Source: Winogradskyella sp. PC-19 (GTDB taxonomy: Bacteria > Bacteroidota > Bacteroidia > Flavobacteriales > Flavobacteriaceae). From it: a DNA stretch of 64,000 bases. Where the stretch lies: contig NZ_CP019332.1 in assembly GCF_002163855.1 (NCBI RefSeq), positions 971,145 to 1,035,144 on the forward strand. Direction: 5' to 3'. Within the stretch, counting starts at the first letter, position 1; every line of letters begins with the position of its first letter. Shown here one piece after another: positions 29,022-37,987 of this stretch. Below the pieces are notes generated by a model, which was given only the letters and a program-made list of their open reading frames with translations, was not told where the DNA came from and did no database searches. Both the position numbers and the translations under genes were made by a program.

Positions 29022-29833
29022 ATTGCAAAAGGACAAACATTCAATAAACCTGAAGAGAGCTCATTTACGACTTCTGGCTTTGGCAAAGCAATATCGCTGT
29101 AGTGCTCAAAAAAGGTATTTATATCGGTATTATTAAGTTTTGACTTAGAAATTATAATTGGCTCAGGATAATCTAAACCAACGGAATTAAAATAATCATA
29201 AAACTTAATATCATCACCATATAAGTTATCTGAAAATTTTATCCATAACGCAGGAATACCATATGAATGAGCAACAATTACACCATGTAAAGATGATGAT
29301 ATAATTTTGTCACATTCAACGATTTTATCAACTGTATTTTCAATATTATTTGTTAAGAAGTTTATCAGACCTATATTTTTATTTAAAAACTCATTTTTTT
29401 CGAAGATTTTGTTATCAACATAATGTGGAATAATACCTACATCATAACGCTTTTCTAATTTTGGATTATACAATTTTGGCAACAAAATTGCTGGATCACC
29501 ATAAACTTCTGGCACACTATAATTCTTTTGTAAAAGATATTGTCTGGTTTGCGGACCTCTTACAGCAAGAAATGTTGCGTTTTTGACTTCGTCTGTTTTA
29601 CTAATAATTCCGCTTCCCCAAACAATTGATTTTTCTGTAGCCACAGTTATTATACTACCGATTGCTAAATAATGTTTTGGCGTGATTAAACGTTTTTTAT
29701 TGGGGTTAAACCATTTTACTTCTTTGCCAGAAATTTTTTGAACTATATATTTTGATAATAAGTCTCCAAAATTTTCAGGCTCATCTAAACTGAGTTTTGA
29801 TTTTGACCACCAATATAAATTTAAATGTCCCAT
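29018..29833 (-). CDS. polysaccharide pyruvyl transferase family protein
   Basis: A 271 aa protein with the family opening NLYWWSKSKLSLDEPENFGDLLSKYI, given here as the pieces NLYWWSK and PENFGDLLSKYI, WGSGI and FLAVRGPQTRQYL, then YGDPAILLP and SSSLHGVIVAHSYGIPALWIKF (SSSLHGVIVAHSYG). These match the CsaB/WcaK-type enzymes that transfer pyruvate from phosphoenolpyruvate to sugar hydroxyls as ketals. A pyruvylated residue would add negative charge to the polymer. It begins one base away from the acyltransferase stop. Confidence 0.87.
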   Translation of the reverse strand: MGHLNLYWWSKSKLSLDEPENFGDLLSKYIVQKISGKEVKWFNPNKKRLITPKHYLAIGSIITVATEKSIVWGSGIISKTDEVKNATFLAVRGPQTRQYLLQKNYSVPEVYGDPAILLPKLYNPKLEKRYDVGIIPHYVDNKIFEKNEFLNKNIGLINFLTNNIENTVDKIVECDKIISSSLHGVIVAHSYGIPALWIKFSDNLYGDDIKFYDYFNSVGLDYPEPIIISKSKLNNTDINTFFEHYSDIALPKPEVVNELSSGLLNVCPFAI

Positions 29834-30433
29834 TTATACTTCTGATTTAAGAGGATTTAAATTTAAATCTGTGAAGAATAATAATTTATTTTTTTCAATT
29901 TCGGATTTTGACATATGCCACCATTCTAAATTTTCTAGATATAAAATGGTTTCTTCATTAAATCTGTTTTTAATCTTTTTGGCTGGAACTCCAGCGTATA
30001 TTGCATAATGTTCAACATCCTTGGAAACTACACTTCCTGCACCTATACATGCACCGTTTCCTATTTTTACTCCCGGTAATATAGTAACATTATCTCCAAT
30101 CCACACATCATGTCCAATAGTTATTGATAAATGGTTTGGGTCTTGTATTTTATAGGGTAATTCCTTAAAATTATTTCTATAAAATGTATATTGGATTGAA
30201 GCAAAATTATAATTATGGTTAGATTTTATTAAAGTAATATTTCTACCAAAAGCACAATAGTTACCAATTTTTATAATTCCTTGGCCACGTATTATAAAAC
30301 CACCATTGTGATAAGTTTCGATACCAGTCGATAAAAACTCTGAATTACTTATTAAAAAAGGTGGCTTTTTTACCACAGTTTCTCCAATCAGATACTTTTT
30401 AAAATATTTTTTTAATGTTCTTTTAACTCCCAT
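29834..30433 (-). CDS. hexapeptide-repeat O-acetyltransferase (CatB/WbbJ-like)
   Basis: A 199 aa left-handed beta-helix acyltransferase. Hexapeptide repeats run through GIIKIGNYCAFGRNITLI and IGHDVWIGDNVTILPGVKIG (about 110-130), then GNGACIGAGSVVSKDV and the closing YAGVPAKKIKNRF. SNHN around residue 72 may provide the catalytic His. It probably acetylates a sugar hydroxyl. Its ATG lies 22 nt inside the end of the upstream wzt-like gene, so the two are tightly coupled. Confidence 0.86.
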   Translation of the reverse strand: MGVKRTLKKYFKKYLIGETVVKKPPFLISNSEFLSTGIETYHNGGFIIRGQGIIKIGNYCAFGRNITLIKSNHNYNFASIQYTFYRNNFKELPYKIQDPNHLSITIGHDVWIGDNVTILPGVKIGNGACIGAGSVVSKDVEHYAIYAGVPAKKIKNRFNEETILYLENLEWWHMSKSEIEKNKLLFFTDLNLNPLKSEV

Positions 30434-31689
30434 TTTGCATGATTGTATGTTAAATATCCTCCAAAGGGAATTTTTCCAGTCTTAAACACGTCACTTTCTT
30501 GTATAACAAAACTTAATGCATTCTCAATAATTTCAATTGTTTCATTTGAATTAGCCAAAGCAAAAGTTAATATATACTCGCCTGGCATCAAATTAAAGTC
30601 ATCGATCTTAACATTCAATATAAAATTACTTTTAGCTTCTAAACTATGGTTAAGCATTTCATGAGAACGTATTGCACTTACCTTAATATCGTTACTATTT
30701 TTGATTATTATACTTGCCTTAATATTATTTAACTTAATCGCGTTACTTATGAAAAGTTCAAAATGGATAGCTTCTCCCATGTAGAATAGATCCGTTAATT
30801 TTTTTTGCGAATTATAAAGGTTGACTTCTTTTAAGTGAGTATCTTTTTTCTTTAAATCTAAAGTTAACTTTCCATTATTTCGACTATTAAGCTGATTTGA
30901 CTTTAAATATTGCTTAATAACTTCACTAACATCTCCGTTCTTAACTACATTTCCATTTTCAATTAATAATGCTCTAGTACACAGACTATCTATAGCCACC
31001 ATATTATGACTTACAAATAGCACTGTACGACCTTCACCTCTGCTTATATCTTGCATTTTACCAACCGCCTTTTTCTGAAACTCGGCATCACCAACAGCCA
31101 AAACCTCATCAATGACCAAAATATCTGGCTCTAAAAATGCAGCTACAGCAAAAGCCAACCGCACTGTCATTCCGCTACTGTAACGTTTTACAGGTGTATC
31201 TATGTATCGCTCACATCCAGAAAATTCTATAATTTCATCTAGTTTATCTGAAATTTCGGATTTGGTCATTCCTAATATAGCGCCATTTAAAAACACATTT
31301 TCTCTACCTGTCAATTCCTGATGAAAACCGGTACCTACTTCCAACAATGAGGCAATGCGACCATTAAACTGCACTTTGCCAGTTGTTGGCGCCGTAACTC
31401 GAGATAATATTTTTAATAGTGTAGATTTTCCGGCACCGTTCTTACCAATAATCCCTAATACTTCGCCTCGATTGACTTCAAAATTTATGTCTTTTAAAGC
31501 CCAAACATAATCGCTATTTCCTTTTGAAGACCTATCATTATCGTCACCAATTTTCAGAAATGGATTTTCTTTACCACGAACTCTATACCAAAATCGTTTT
31601 AAATCATCAACAAGCGTACTCGCACCAACTAATCCTAAGCGATACTGTTTACTTAAATTACTGACTTTCAAAATTATTTCGCTACTCAT
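30412..31689 (-). CDS. wzt: polysaccharide ABC exporter ATPase with C-terminal glycan-recognition domain (Wzt-like)
   Basis: ATPase of an ABC-2 type exporter for undecaprenyl-linked polysaccharide. Walker A GKNGAGKST (82-90), signature YSSGM (170-174), Walker B ILVIDE (190-195), and H-loop His228 are all present; the segment RIASLLEVGTGFHQELTGREN is typical of Wzt/TagH ATPases. Residues about 280-425 form an extra beta-rich domain like Wzt_C, which in O9a/O8 systems reads the terminal modification of the finished chain. With 425 aa it matches extended Wzt proteins. The methyltransferases in this locus could supply such a cap, by analogy. Confidence 0.92.
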   Translation of the reverse strand: MSSEIILKVSNLSKQYRLGLVGASTLVDDLKRFWYRVRGKENPFLKIGDDNDRSSKGNSDYVWALKDINFEVNRGEVLGIIGKNGAGKSTLLKILSRVTAPTTGKVQFNGRIASLLEVGTGFHQELTGRENVFLNGAILGMTKSEISDKLDEIIEFSGCERYIDTPVKRYSSGMTVRLAFAVAAFLEPDILVIDEVLAVGDAEFQKKAVGKMQDISRGEGRTVLFVSHNMVAIDSLCTRALLIENGNVVKNGDVSEVIKQYLKSNQLNSRNNGKLTLDLKKKDTHLKEVNLYNSQKKLTDLFYMGEAIHFELFISNAIKLNNIKASIIIKNSNDIKVSAIRSHEMLNHSLEAKSNFILNVKIDDFNLMPGEYILTFALANSNETIEIIENALSFVIQESDVFKTGKIPFGGYLTYNHAKWELKEH

Positions 31690-31694
31690 AATAA

Positions 31695-32564
31695 TTATAC
31701 GGTATCAATAAACGTTTTTTCAGTTTTATTAAAAATAACTATTCCTAAGAATAAAACACATAATGTTACTAATCCCGAAATTAAAAGACCTTGCAGCGAT
31801 ATTTCTCCAGAAGATAAAAGCATATATCTTGCTGCTTCAATAAAATAAGCTATTGGGTTATACTCAACTAACCAAGCAAAATTTGGTAATTTTTCTCGCA
31901 TTAACGCTATCGGGTACATTACCGCAGAAATATACATTAAAAGTTGAATTCCAAAATTGAGTAAATATTTTAAGTCGCGGTATTTAGTTACCATAGAAGA
32001 AATTATCATACCCAATCCTAAACTTAGCATTGCCATAAAGATTATTAAAACTGGAAACAAAAATGCACTTTTATGGAGTGCTATAGAAGCACCTGCAAAA
32101 TAGTAATAAACATAAAATGCCATAAAAATAAGCAGCTGAATACCAAACTTAAATAAATTGGATATTACCGTAGACATAGGAGAAATTATTCTCGGAAAAT
32201 AAACCTTACTAAAAATATTAGCGTTGGACGTAAACGTGTTAGACGTTGTTGTAAGGCAATTTTTAAAATAGTTCCAAACAGTTACACCTGCTAGGTTGAA
32301 TAAAAATGGAGGCACAGTTCCTGTTCCAATATTTGCTACTTTATTAAAAATTAAAGTAAATGTTAGTGCCGTAAATAAAGGCTGAATGAGATACCATAAT
32401 GGCCCTAAAATGGTTTGCTTATATACAGTAACTATGTCTCTTTTTACAAAAAGCAACAACAAATCACGATACTGCCACATTTCCTTAAAATTAAAGTCAA
32501 TGAGTTTTCGTTTTGCAGAAATTGTATAAAGCCACTTATGAGTTTGATTGGTTTTCAACGACAA
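31695..32564 (-). CDS. wzm: polysaccharide ABC exporter permease (Wzm-like)
   Basis: Inner-membrane channel subunit of the ABC-2 family; 289 aa with six membrane helices and the signature ILGPLWYLIQPLFTALTFT near residue 50. AGVTVWNYFKNCL and NPIAYFIEAARYMLL are also family landmarks. The start is TTG at 32564; a second in-frame TTG lies 6 nt later and the next ATG is only at codon 29, inside the conserved amphipathic region. A 90-nt gap separates it from wzc, the largest in this part of the locus, so an internal promoter there is possible. Confidence 0.9.
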   Translation of the reverse strand: MSLKTNQTHKWLYTISAKRKLIDFNFKEMWQYRDLLLLFVKRDIVTVYKQTILGPLWYLIQPLFTALTFTLIFNKVANIGTGTVPPFLFNLAGVTVWNYFKNCLTTTSNTFTSNANIFSKVYFPRIISPMSTVISNLFKFGIQLLIFMAFYVYYYFAGASIALHKSAFLFPVLIIFMAMLSLGLGMIISSMVTKYRDLKYLLNFGIQLLMYISAVMYPIALMREKLPNFAWLVEYNPIAYFIEAARYMLLSSGEISLQGLLISGLVTLCVLFLGIVIFNKTEKTFIDTV

Positions 32565-32654
32565 CTTTTAATTTTAGATTAGCAAGTACAATTTTAATTA
32601 ATATCACTCTGCAGATACACCAAAGTATATAAACATTAGGTTATAGTAAAATAA

Positions 32655-35129
32655 TTATTTTCCTCTAAAAAAACGCTTTATGCGTTTTGACCAACGCTTA
32701 TTTTCTTTTTCATGATAAGCATCTCCATAACTTCCATAACCATAGCCATAACCATAGCCATTGCCATAACCATAGGCACTTCCTGTTTTATGGCGATAAA
32801 AATTAAGCAAAAAGTTAACGTTTTTTAGTTCTCCTTTTTTCACTTTAGAATTAACCAAAGCCAACATACCTTTTTTTGTGTAGTTTAATCGTACCACAAA
32901 AATAGTAGCATCTACATACTGAGTTAGTTCTAATGCATCAGTCACCAAACCTAATGGTGGCGTATCTAAAACAACAATATCATATTTCTCTTTTAACTCT
33001 CCTATAAACGTATCCATACGCTCACCAATTAATAATTCTGAAGGGTTTGGTGGTATTGGGCCAGATAGAATTAAGTCTAAATTTGGAATGTGGGTTTTAT
33101 GTGTAATATCATCTAAGTCACTATCATTAATCAAATAATTTACAGCACCTTTGTCGTTCTTAACCTCAAAATCTTCAAATATTTTTGGTTTTCTTAAATC
33201 CAAACCAACCAAAACTGTTTTTTTGCCTGACAATCCAAAAACAGTAGCTATATTAATTGATGAGAACGTTTTGCCTTCGCCACTAACAGAAGATGTAAAT
33301 AGCATTGTTTTGGCAAGGCTCTTTTTATTGTCACCATAAACAAATCTTAAACTAGAGCGTATAGCTCTAAAAGATTCTGCAACGGCTGACTTTGACTTCT
33401 CAAAAGCTACAAGATTATTTTTGTACGCATACTTACCAACCAGTCCAATGATTGGAATGTTTGATAATTGCTCGACATCATCCACAGAGTGAATATTACG
33501 ATCCAAAATAAAAATTAAAAGAATAACTAAAACAGGTAAGATAAACCCAAACATAAATGCTGTTGCATAATTTAAAGATTTCTTGGGACCAATCGGACCA
33601 TTACCAACATCCTTGGCAGGATCAATCATTGTAATGTCAGATATATTAGCTGCTTTAACTATTTCGGCTTCAGATTTTTTTGCTTGGTAAACATTATAAG
33701 CCTCTTGACTAATATCTAATTTACGCTGTATTTTTAAAAAATCTTGTTGCTCCTGAGGTAACTTTTTTAATTTACCTCTTAAATCTCCAATCATACCATT
33801 TAGAGAACTTAACTGTAAGTTAATTCCTCGCCTAGCTGCACTGATGAGTTCGAATGCTATGGCTTTTTCCGTATCAATTTGTGCATCTAAACGGCGTATA
33901 AGTATTGAACCTTCTCGTGCAGTTTTTTCTTGGTTTTGACGTTGCGTTGCTAAAGCATTCAATTTACTTATGCTATTTAACAAACCAGACTCGTCAATAC
34001 CTACCGAAGATGGTGCAGCAATCTTTGATAAGTCTGTTTTAGTCTGTAAATAATTCTCAAGATTATTTAAGTAGTTGATTTTTGTTCGTTCAAACTGTCT
34101 ATCAGCCTCATACTGTTTTAGCTGCTCTGAAGTATTTGAGATATCATCAGGTACATTAAATACTTTGTTAGAAGACCTAAACTTATTCAATTCTTTATTT
34201 ACATCATTAATAGTATTCGATACATTACCTAAAGTACTATCAATAAAAGCTATTGTATTTGTTGCATATAAATTTTTGGTTCGCAATTCTGTATCTCGTA
34301 AAATTTCTACTGTAGCATTGAGATAATCAACAATTTTAGATTTATTATAACCAGACTGAGCCAAGGTTAAAACAGTAGAACTTCCTTTAAAAAAACTAAC
34401 TTTTACACTATTTTGAAATCCTGATACTAATGCATCAAAATTTAAAAAATTAATAAAATATTGCTTAGAAGTGTCTGCATTTCTACCTTCTCTTTTTGTA
34501 ACTACACCATTAAAAAATGGTAGAGATACTGTTTCACCGTAAGCGAATTTTTGTTTGAATACACCTGGTGATACTTTAATAGTTTTCACTATTCGGTCTG
34601 AAAAACGTTGTCCTTTGACTGAGGTGAGTTCTTGAAAATTATAAACTAGCTCAAAATTATAATCATCAATAGATTTAATCTCAATTGGTTTACCTAACAT
34701 TTGAAATTGCTTCTTATCTATATTAACCTCAAATGGAGAATTTTTATATATATCAAGCAAGTGGTATTCTCCTTGCTGTAAATATTGTTTGTAAAACTGA
34801 AGTGAGTCAACAACTAGTTCATTATGCCTTCTAGTCGCTAGTGTGGTCATTACCTTATCAGTTTTACCTGTAACTCCTCCCCAATTAAAGGAAATACTAG
34901 TGTTTGAGGTAAAAAAAGGATTTTGTTCAGTTTCTACAGATACTAAAGCGTTCAATCTATAAATATTCTGCTTTCTTACATTAAAATAGTAGGCAATACA
35001 GATTCCAATACCAATTGAAATAAGAATAAAAAACCAATTCTTTAAAATTTTAAATAAGAATCCCCTAAAATCAAAATTTAATTTACTTACTAAATCTTCA
35101 GAACCAAAATCATCTTCAAAACCTGCCAT
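32655..35129 (-). CDS. wzc: polysaccharide co-polymerase / tyrosine autokinase (Wzc-like)
   Basis: An 824 aa inner-membrane protein: Wzz domain with membrane helices near 35-55 and 520-540, a long periplasmic coiled-coil region, and a cytoplasmic BY-kinase with Walker A GEGKT (617-621), Walker A' GLDLRKP (642-648) and Walker B VVLDTPP (719-725). The tail from residue 786 is a Gly-Tyr ladder with eight tyrosines in about 20 residues, the expected autophosphorylation cluster. BY-kinases control chain length and export in Wza-Wzc systems. It lies 3 nt after wza. Confidence 0.93.
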   Translation of the reverse strand: MAGFEDDFGSEDLVSKLNFDFRGFLFKILKNWFFILISIGIGICIAYYFNVRKQNIYRLNALVSVETEQNPFFTSNTSISFNWGGVTGKTDKVMTTLATRRHNELVVDSLQFYKQYLQQGEYHLLDIYKNSPFEVNIDKKQFQMLGKPIEIKSIDDYNFELVYNFQELTSVKGQRFSDRIVKTIKVSPGVFKQKFAYGETVSLPFFNGVVTKREGRNADTSKQYFINFLNFDALVSGFQNSVKVSFFKGSSTVLTLAQSGYNKSKIVDYLNATVEILRDTELRTKNLYATNTIAFIDSTLGNVSNTINDVNKELNKFRSSNKVFNVPDDISNTSEQLKQYEADRQFERTKINYLNNLENYLQTKTDLSKIAAPSSVGIDESGLLNSISKLNALATQRQNQEKTAREGSILIRRLDAQIDTEKAIAFELISAARRGINLQLSSLNGMIGDLRGKLKKLPQEQQDFLKIQRKLDISQEAYNVYQAKKSEAEIVKAANISDITMIDPAKDVGNGPIGPKKSLNYATAFMFGFILPVLVILLIFILDRNIHSVDDVEQLSNIPIIGLVGKYAYKNNLVAFEKSKSAVAESFRAIRSSLRFVYGDNKKSLAKTMLFTSSVSGEGKTFSSINIATVFGLSGKKTVLVGLDLRKPKIFEDFEVKNDKGAVNYLINDSDLDDITHKTHIPNLDLILSGPIPPNPSELLIGERMDTFIGELKEKYDIVVLDTPPLGLVTDALELTQYVDATIFVVRLNYTKKGMLALVNSKVKKGELKNVNFLLNFYRHKTGSAYGYGNGYGYGYGYGSYGDAYHEKENKRWSKRIKRFFRGK

Positions 35130-35132
35130 AAA

Positions 35133-35927
35133 CTATAGTCTATCTATCAATAAAATTGTACTTGTTATAACTGTTACAACGCCTAAGATTGCAGTAAATG
35201 TTTGCAAACCATTTGTACCTGTACCCAATGATTTTTGCACTAAGGGATCTACAATAATAACATCATTTGGTTGTATGTAATAGTAAGGCGATTTCATAAC
35301 ATTAATGTCCGTTAAATCTAAACGATGTATTTCTTGACCATGTGGATATTGCCTAAGTATACGTACCGATTTACGATTTCCTTCAATGGGAATATCACCA
35401 GCATTAGCAACAGCTTCTAAAATAGTAGCACGTTCTTGAAATATGACCTGTGATCCCGTTGAATTTATTTCTCCTAAAGTCGTGTAACGTAAACCAGCTA
35501 GTTTTGCCGTGACAAATATTTGTGCAAACTCATTGAATTCCTTTTCTAAAAGACGTTGATTTACAAGCACCTCGATATCTTCAAGTGTCATATTAAGCAC
35601 TTCAAAATCACCTAATTGCGGTATTTTTATTTTACCTCTCAAATCGACAGTAAAACCATCAAAATATGCACGTTCCTGTGAACTTGCCTCTAACACACCT
35701 TCTCCTGTAGGATTAAAAATCGTAGCGTTTTCTTGATTTAATACCTTGATTCTAATGTTTAAGATATCATTAATCTGTACACGATAAGGTTTTTGTTGTT
35801 CTACTAAACTTGGTATACTATCGTTAGAATTGCCTTTATCTTGAAGGTAAATCAAATCCTTTTGAGGTACACAGGACGTACATAAAAAAAGGCCTAAGCA
35901 AATAACAGCCAACAAATACCGAGTCAT
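35133..35927 (-). CDS. wza: outer-membrane polysaccharide export lipoprotein (Wza-like)
   Basis: A 264 aa lipoprotein with signal peptide MTRYLLAVICLGLFLCTSC and lipidated Cys19. It contains the Poly_export domain (PYRVQINDILNIRI, residues about 48-61) and an SLBB domain (TLGEINSTGSQVIF, TILEAVANAG), then a C-terminal hydrophobic segment. An upstream GTG at 35948 would add seven residues, but the -7 promoter box overlaps it, so the ATG at 35927 is preferred. First gene of the polysaccharide operon. Shorter than E. coli Wza (about 380 aa), as is usual in Bacteroidota. Confidence 0.92.
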   Translation of the reverse strand: MTRYLLAVICLGLFLCTSCVPQKDLIYLQDKGNSNDSIPSLVEQQKPYRVQINDILNIRIKVLNQENATIFNPTGEGVLEASSQERAYFDGFTVDLRGKIKIPQLGDFEVLNMTLEDIEVLVNQRLLEKEFNEFAQIFVTAKLAGLRYTTLGEINSTGSQVIFQERATILEAVANAGDIPIEGNRKSVRILRQYPHGQEIHRLDLTDINVMKSPYYYIQPNDVIIVDPLVQKSLGTGTNGLQTFTAILGVVTVITSTILLIDRL

Positions 35928-35947
35928 ATATAAAATAGGTTTACTCA

Positions 35948-35976
35948 CAAATATAATCTAACGCTAGAAATAACAA
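35948..35976 (-). promoter_or_regulatory. candidate Bacteroidota promoter of the polysaccharide operon
   Basis: On the minus strand, TTG (35974-35976), 18 nt, then a perfect TAnnTTTG -7 box (TATATTTG, 35948-35955). Transcription would begin about 6 nt downstream, just ahead of the ATG at 35927. This is the best promoter match in the window and stands at the head of the 29-kb minus-strand locus. Confidence 0.7.
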
Positions 35977-36030
35977 AACTATTGAGTTGCTTTTTGGATT
36001 AATTCTCATATTTGCAAAAAACAATACAAC

Positions 36031-37893
36031 TTGAATTATCTTAACGTTGAAAATATATCAAAATCTTATGGCGAGCTAGAATTGTTTAGTAACATTTCAT
36101 TTAGTATCCATAAAGACCAAAAGATTGCTTTTGTTGCCAAAAATGGTAGTGGAAAATCATCAATCTTGAATATTTTATCCGGAAAGGACACACCTGATTC
36201 TGGACAAGTTGTAGTACGTAAAGGTTTACGGTTAGCTTTCTTAGACCAAGAACCCAATCTCGATGGAAATCTTACTATCGAAGAAACTATTTTTGCAAGT
36301 GATTTACCAATACTTAAGGTTATAGAAACTTATGAGAAAGCACTTCAAAATCCTGAAGATACAGAAGCTTATCAAGATGCTTTTGAAGCCATGGACAGAC
36401 ATAATGCCTGGGAATTTGAGACGCAGTTTCAACAAATATTGTCTCAATTAAAGTTAGATGATTTAAAGGCTAAAATTAGTATGCTTTCTGGTGGACAAAA
36501 AAAGCGATTATCATTAGCACAAGCACTAATTAGTAAACCTGATATTTTAATATTAGACGAGCCTACAAACCATCTTGATTTAGAAATGATAGAATGGTTA
36601 GAGGATTACTTTGCTAAAACACAGCAGACCTTATTTATGGTAACACACGACCGTTATTTTTTAGAACGTGTCTGTAACGAAATCGTTGAACTAGACCATG
36701 GTAAAATGTATACCTACAAAGGCAATTACTCTTATTACTTAGAAAAAAAAGAAGAACGCATTGCTAACGAGCAAACCGAAGTCGGTAAAGCCAAACAGTT
36801 ATTTAAGAAAGAATTAGATTGGATGCGTCGCCAACCTAAAGCCAGAACTACAAAATCTAAAAGTCGTATTGAAGATTTTTTTGAAATAAAATCAAAAGCG
36901 CATCAGAGACGAAAAGACCAAACCATTGAGCTCGAAATCAATATGGAACGTTTGGGCAGCAAAATTGTAGAAATGCATAATGTATCAAAATCATTTAAAG
37001 ACAAAGTGATTTTGAATGGTTTTGATTACAACTTCAAAAAAGGAGAACGTATTGGTATTATCGGAAAAAATGGTACCGGAAAATCTACTTTTCTGAATAT
37101 GCTAACACAATCCATGCAACCAGATGGTGGAAAAATTGTAATTGGAGAAACTGTAAAATTTGGTTATTACACTCAAGGTGGCATCAAAGCAAAACCAAAT
37201 CAAAAAGTGATTGATGTCGTTAGGGATTATGGAGATTACATTCCTTTAGCCAAAGGACGACAAATTAGTGCTCAACAATTATTAGAACGTTTTTTATTCG
37301 ACCGAAAAAAGCAATACGATTTTGTTGAAAAATTAAGTGGTGGCGAACAAAAACGTTTATACCTGTGTACCGTTTTAATTCAGAATCCAAACTTTCTGAT
37401 TCTTGATGAGCCGACAAATGACTTAGATATTGTAACGTTGAATGTATTAGAAAGTTTTCTGATGGATTTCCCTGGTTGCTTACTTGTTGTATCTCACGAC
37501 CGATATTTTATGGATAAAATTGTAGATCATTTGTTTGTTTTTCAAGGTGAAGGCGTTGTCGATGATTTCCCAGGTAACTATTCTGATTATCGTGCTTATG
37601 AAAGCAGCCAGCCAAAACAAGAGACTAAAGTTGAGAAAGCAGAAAGTATTACAGTCGTAAAGCAAAATCAGACCAATAAACTATCTTACAACGAGCAGAA
37701 GGAATATAAAAACTTAGAATCAAAAATACGCTCATTAGAATTGGATAAAAAAACTAAAGAAGCTGAGTTTTTAAATCCTGATTTATCCCAAGAAAAAATC
37801 GCTAAACTTTCTGAAGAATTACAAGTTATAATAGACACTATTGAAGAAAAAGAAATACGTTGGTTTGAATTAGCTGAGAAGTTTGAGAGTTAA
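36031..37893 (+). CDS. ABC-F family ribosome-associated ATPase (Uup-like)
   Basis: A 620 aa soluble protein with two ABC domains and no membrane segments. Domain 1 has Walker A AKNGSGKSS (36-44), signature MLSGGQKKRLSLA and LILDEPTNHLDLEMIEWLEDY; domain 2 has GKNGTGKST, LSGGEQKRLYLC and LILDEPTNDLDIVTLNVLE. A linker rich in charged residues (about 245-300) and a C-terminal coiled coil (about 555-620) match Uup-type ABC-F proteins, which act on ribosomes. Start is TTG at 36031; the next suitable codon would truncate the first strand. Divergent from wza with a short shared upstream region. Confidence 0.9.
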   Translation: MNYLNVENISKSYGELELFSNISFSIHKDQKIAFVAKNGSGKSSILNILSGKDTPDSGQVVVRKGLRLAFLDQEPNLDGNLTIEETIFASDLPILKVIETYEKALQNPEDTEAYQDAFEAMDRHNAWEFETQFQQILSQLKLDDLKAKISMLSGGQKKRLSLAQALISKPDILILDEPTNHLDLEMIEWLEDYFAKTQQTLFMVTHDRYFLERVCNEIVELDHGKMYTYKGNYSYYLEKKEERIANEQTEVGKAKQLFKKELDWMRRQPKARTTKSKSRIEDFFEIKSKAHQRRKDQTIELEINMERLGSKIVEMHNVSKSFKDKVILNGFDYNFKKGERIGIIGKNGTGKSTFLNMLTQSMQPDGGKIVIGETVKFGYYTQGGIKAKPNQKVIDVVRDYGDYIPLAKGRQISAQQLLERFLFDRKKQYDFVEKLSGGEQKRLYLCTVLIQNPNFLILDEPTNDLDIVTLNVLESFLMDFPGCLLVVSHDRYFMDKIVDHLFVFQGEGVVDDFPGNYSDYRAYESSQPKQETKVEKAESITVVKQNQTNKLSYNEQKEYKNLESKIRSLELDKKTKEAEFLNPDLSQEKIAKLSEELQVIIDTIEEKEIRWFELAEKFES

Positions 37894-37904
37894 TAAAACA
37901 GAGA

Positions 37905-37981
37905 TGTCATTCGGAGCGATAGTGAAGAATCTCATTAATTAAACCATCAGACTCTTCAGTCCCTCGTCCTTCTGAATGACA
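37905..37981. repeat. inverted pair of interspersed repeat arms (TGTCATTC...GAATGACA)
   Basis: Perfect 8-bp outer inverted repeats TGTCATTC (37905-37912) and GAATGACA (37974-37981). Each arm contains a version of the same unit, TGTCATTC followed by ...GAAGAATCTCA on the left and, read on the other strand, ...GAAGAGTCTGA on the right, so two copies face each other. The left unit resembles the single copy at 44295-44323. It lies in the 94-nt space after the ABC-F gene and runs into the first ATG of the next ORF. Confidence 0.7.
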
Positions 37982-37987
37982 AAAAAT

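Noticed and set aside
32565-32654. Internal promoter between wzc and wzm
   Set aside because: ATACTTTG is near the -7 consensus but lacks the TA at the correct position and no -33 TTG is convincing.
7500-36000. Prophage or integrative element carrying the polysaccharide locus
   Set aside because: No integrase, transposase, tRNA end or direct repeats were seen at its borders; the high A/T content alone is not enough.
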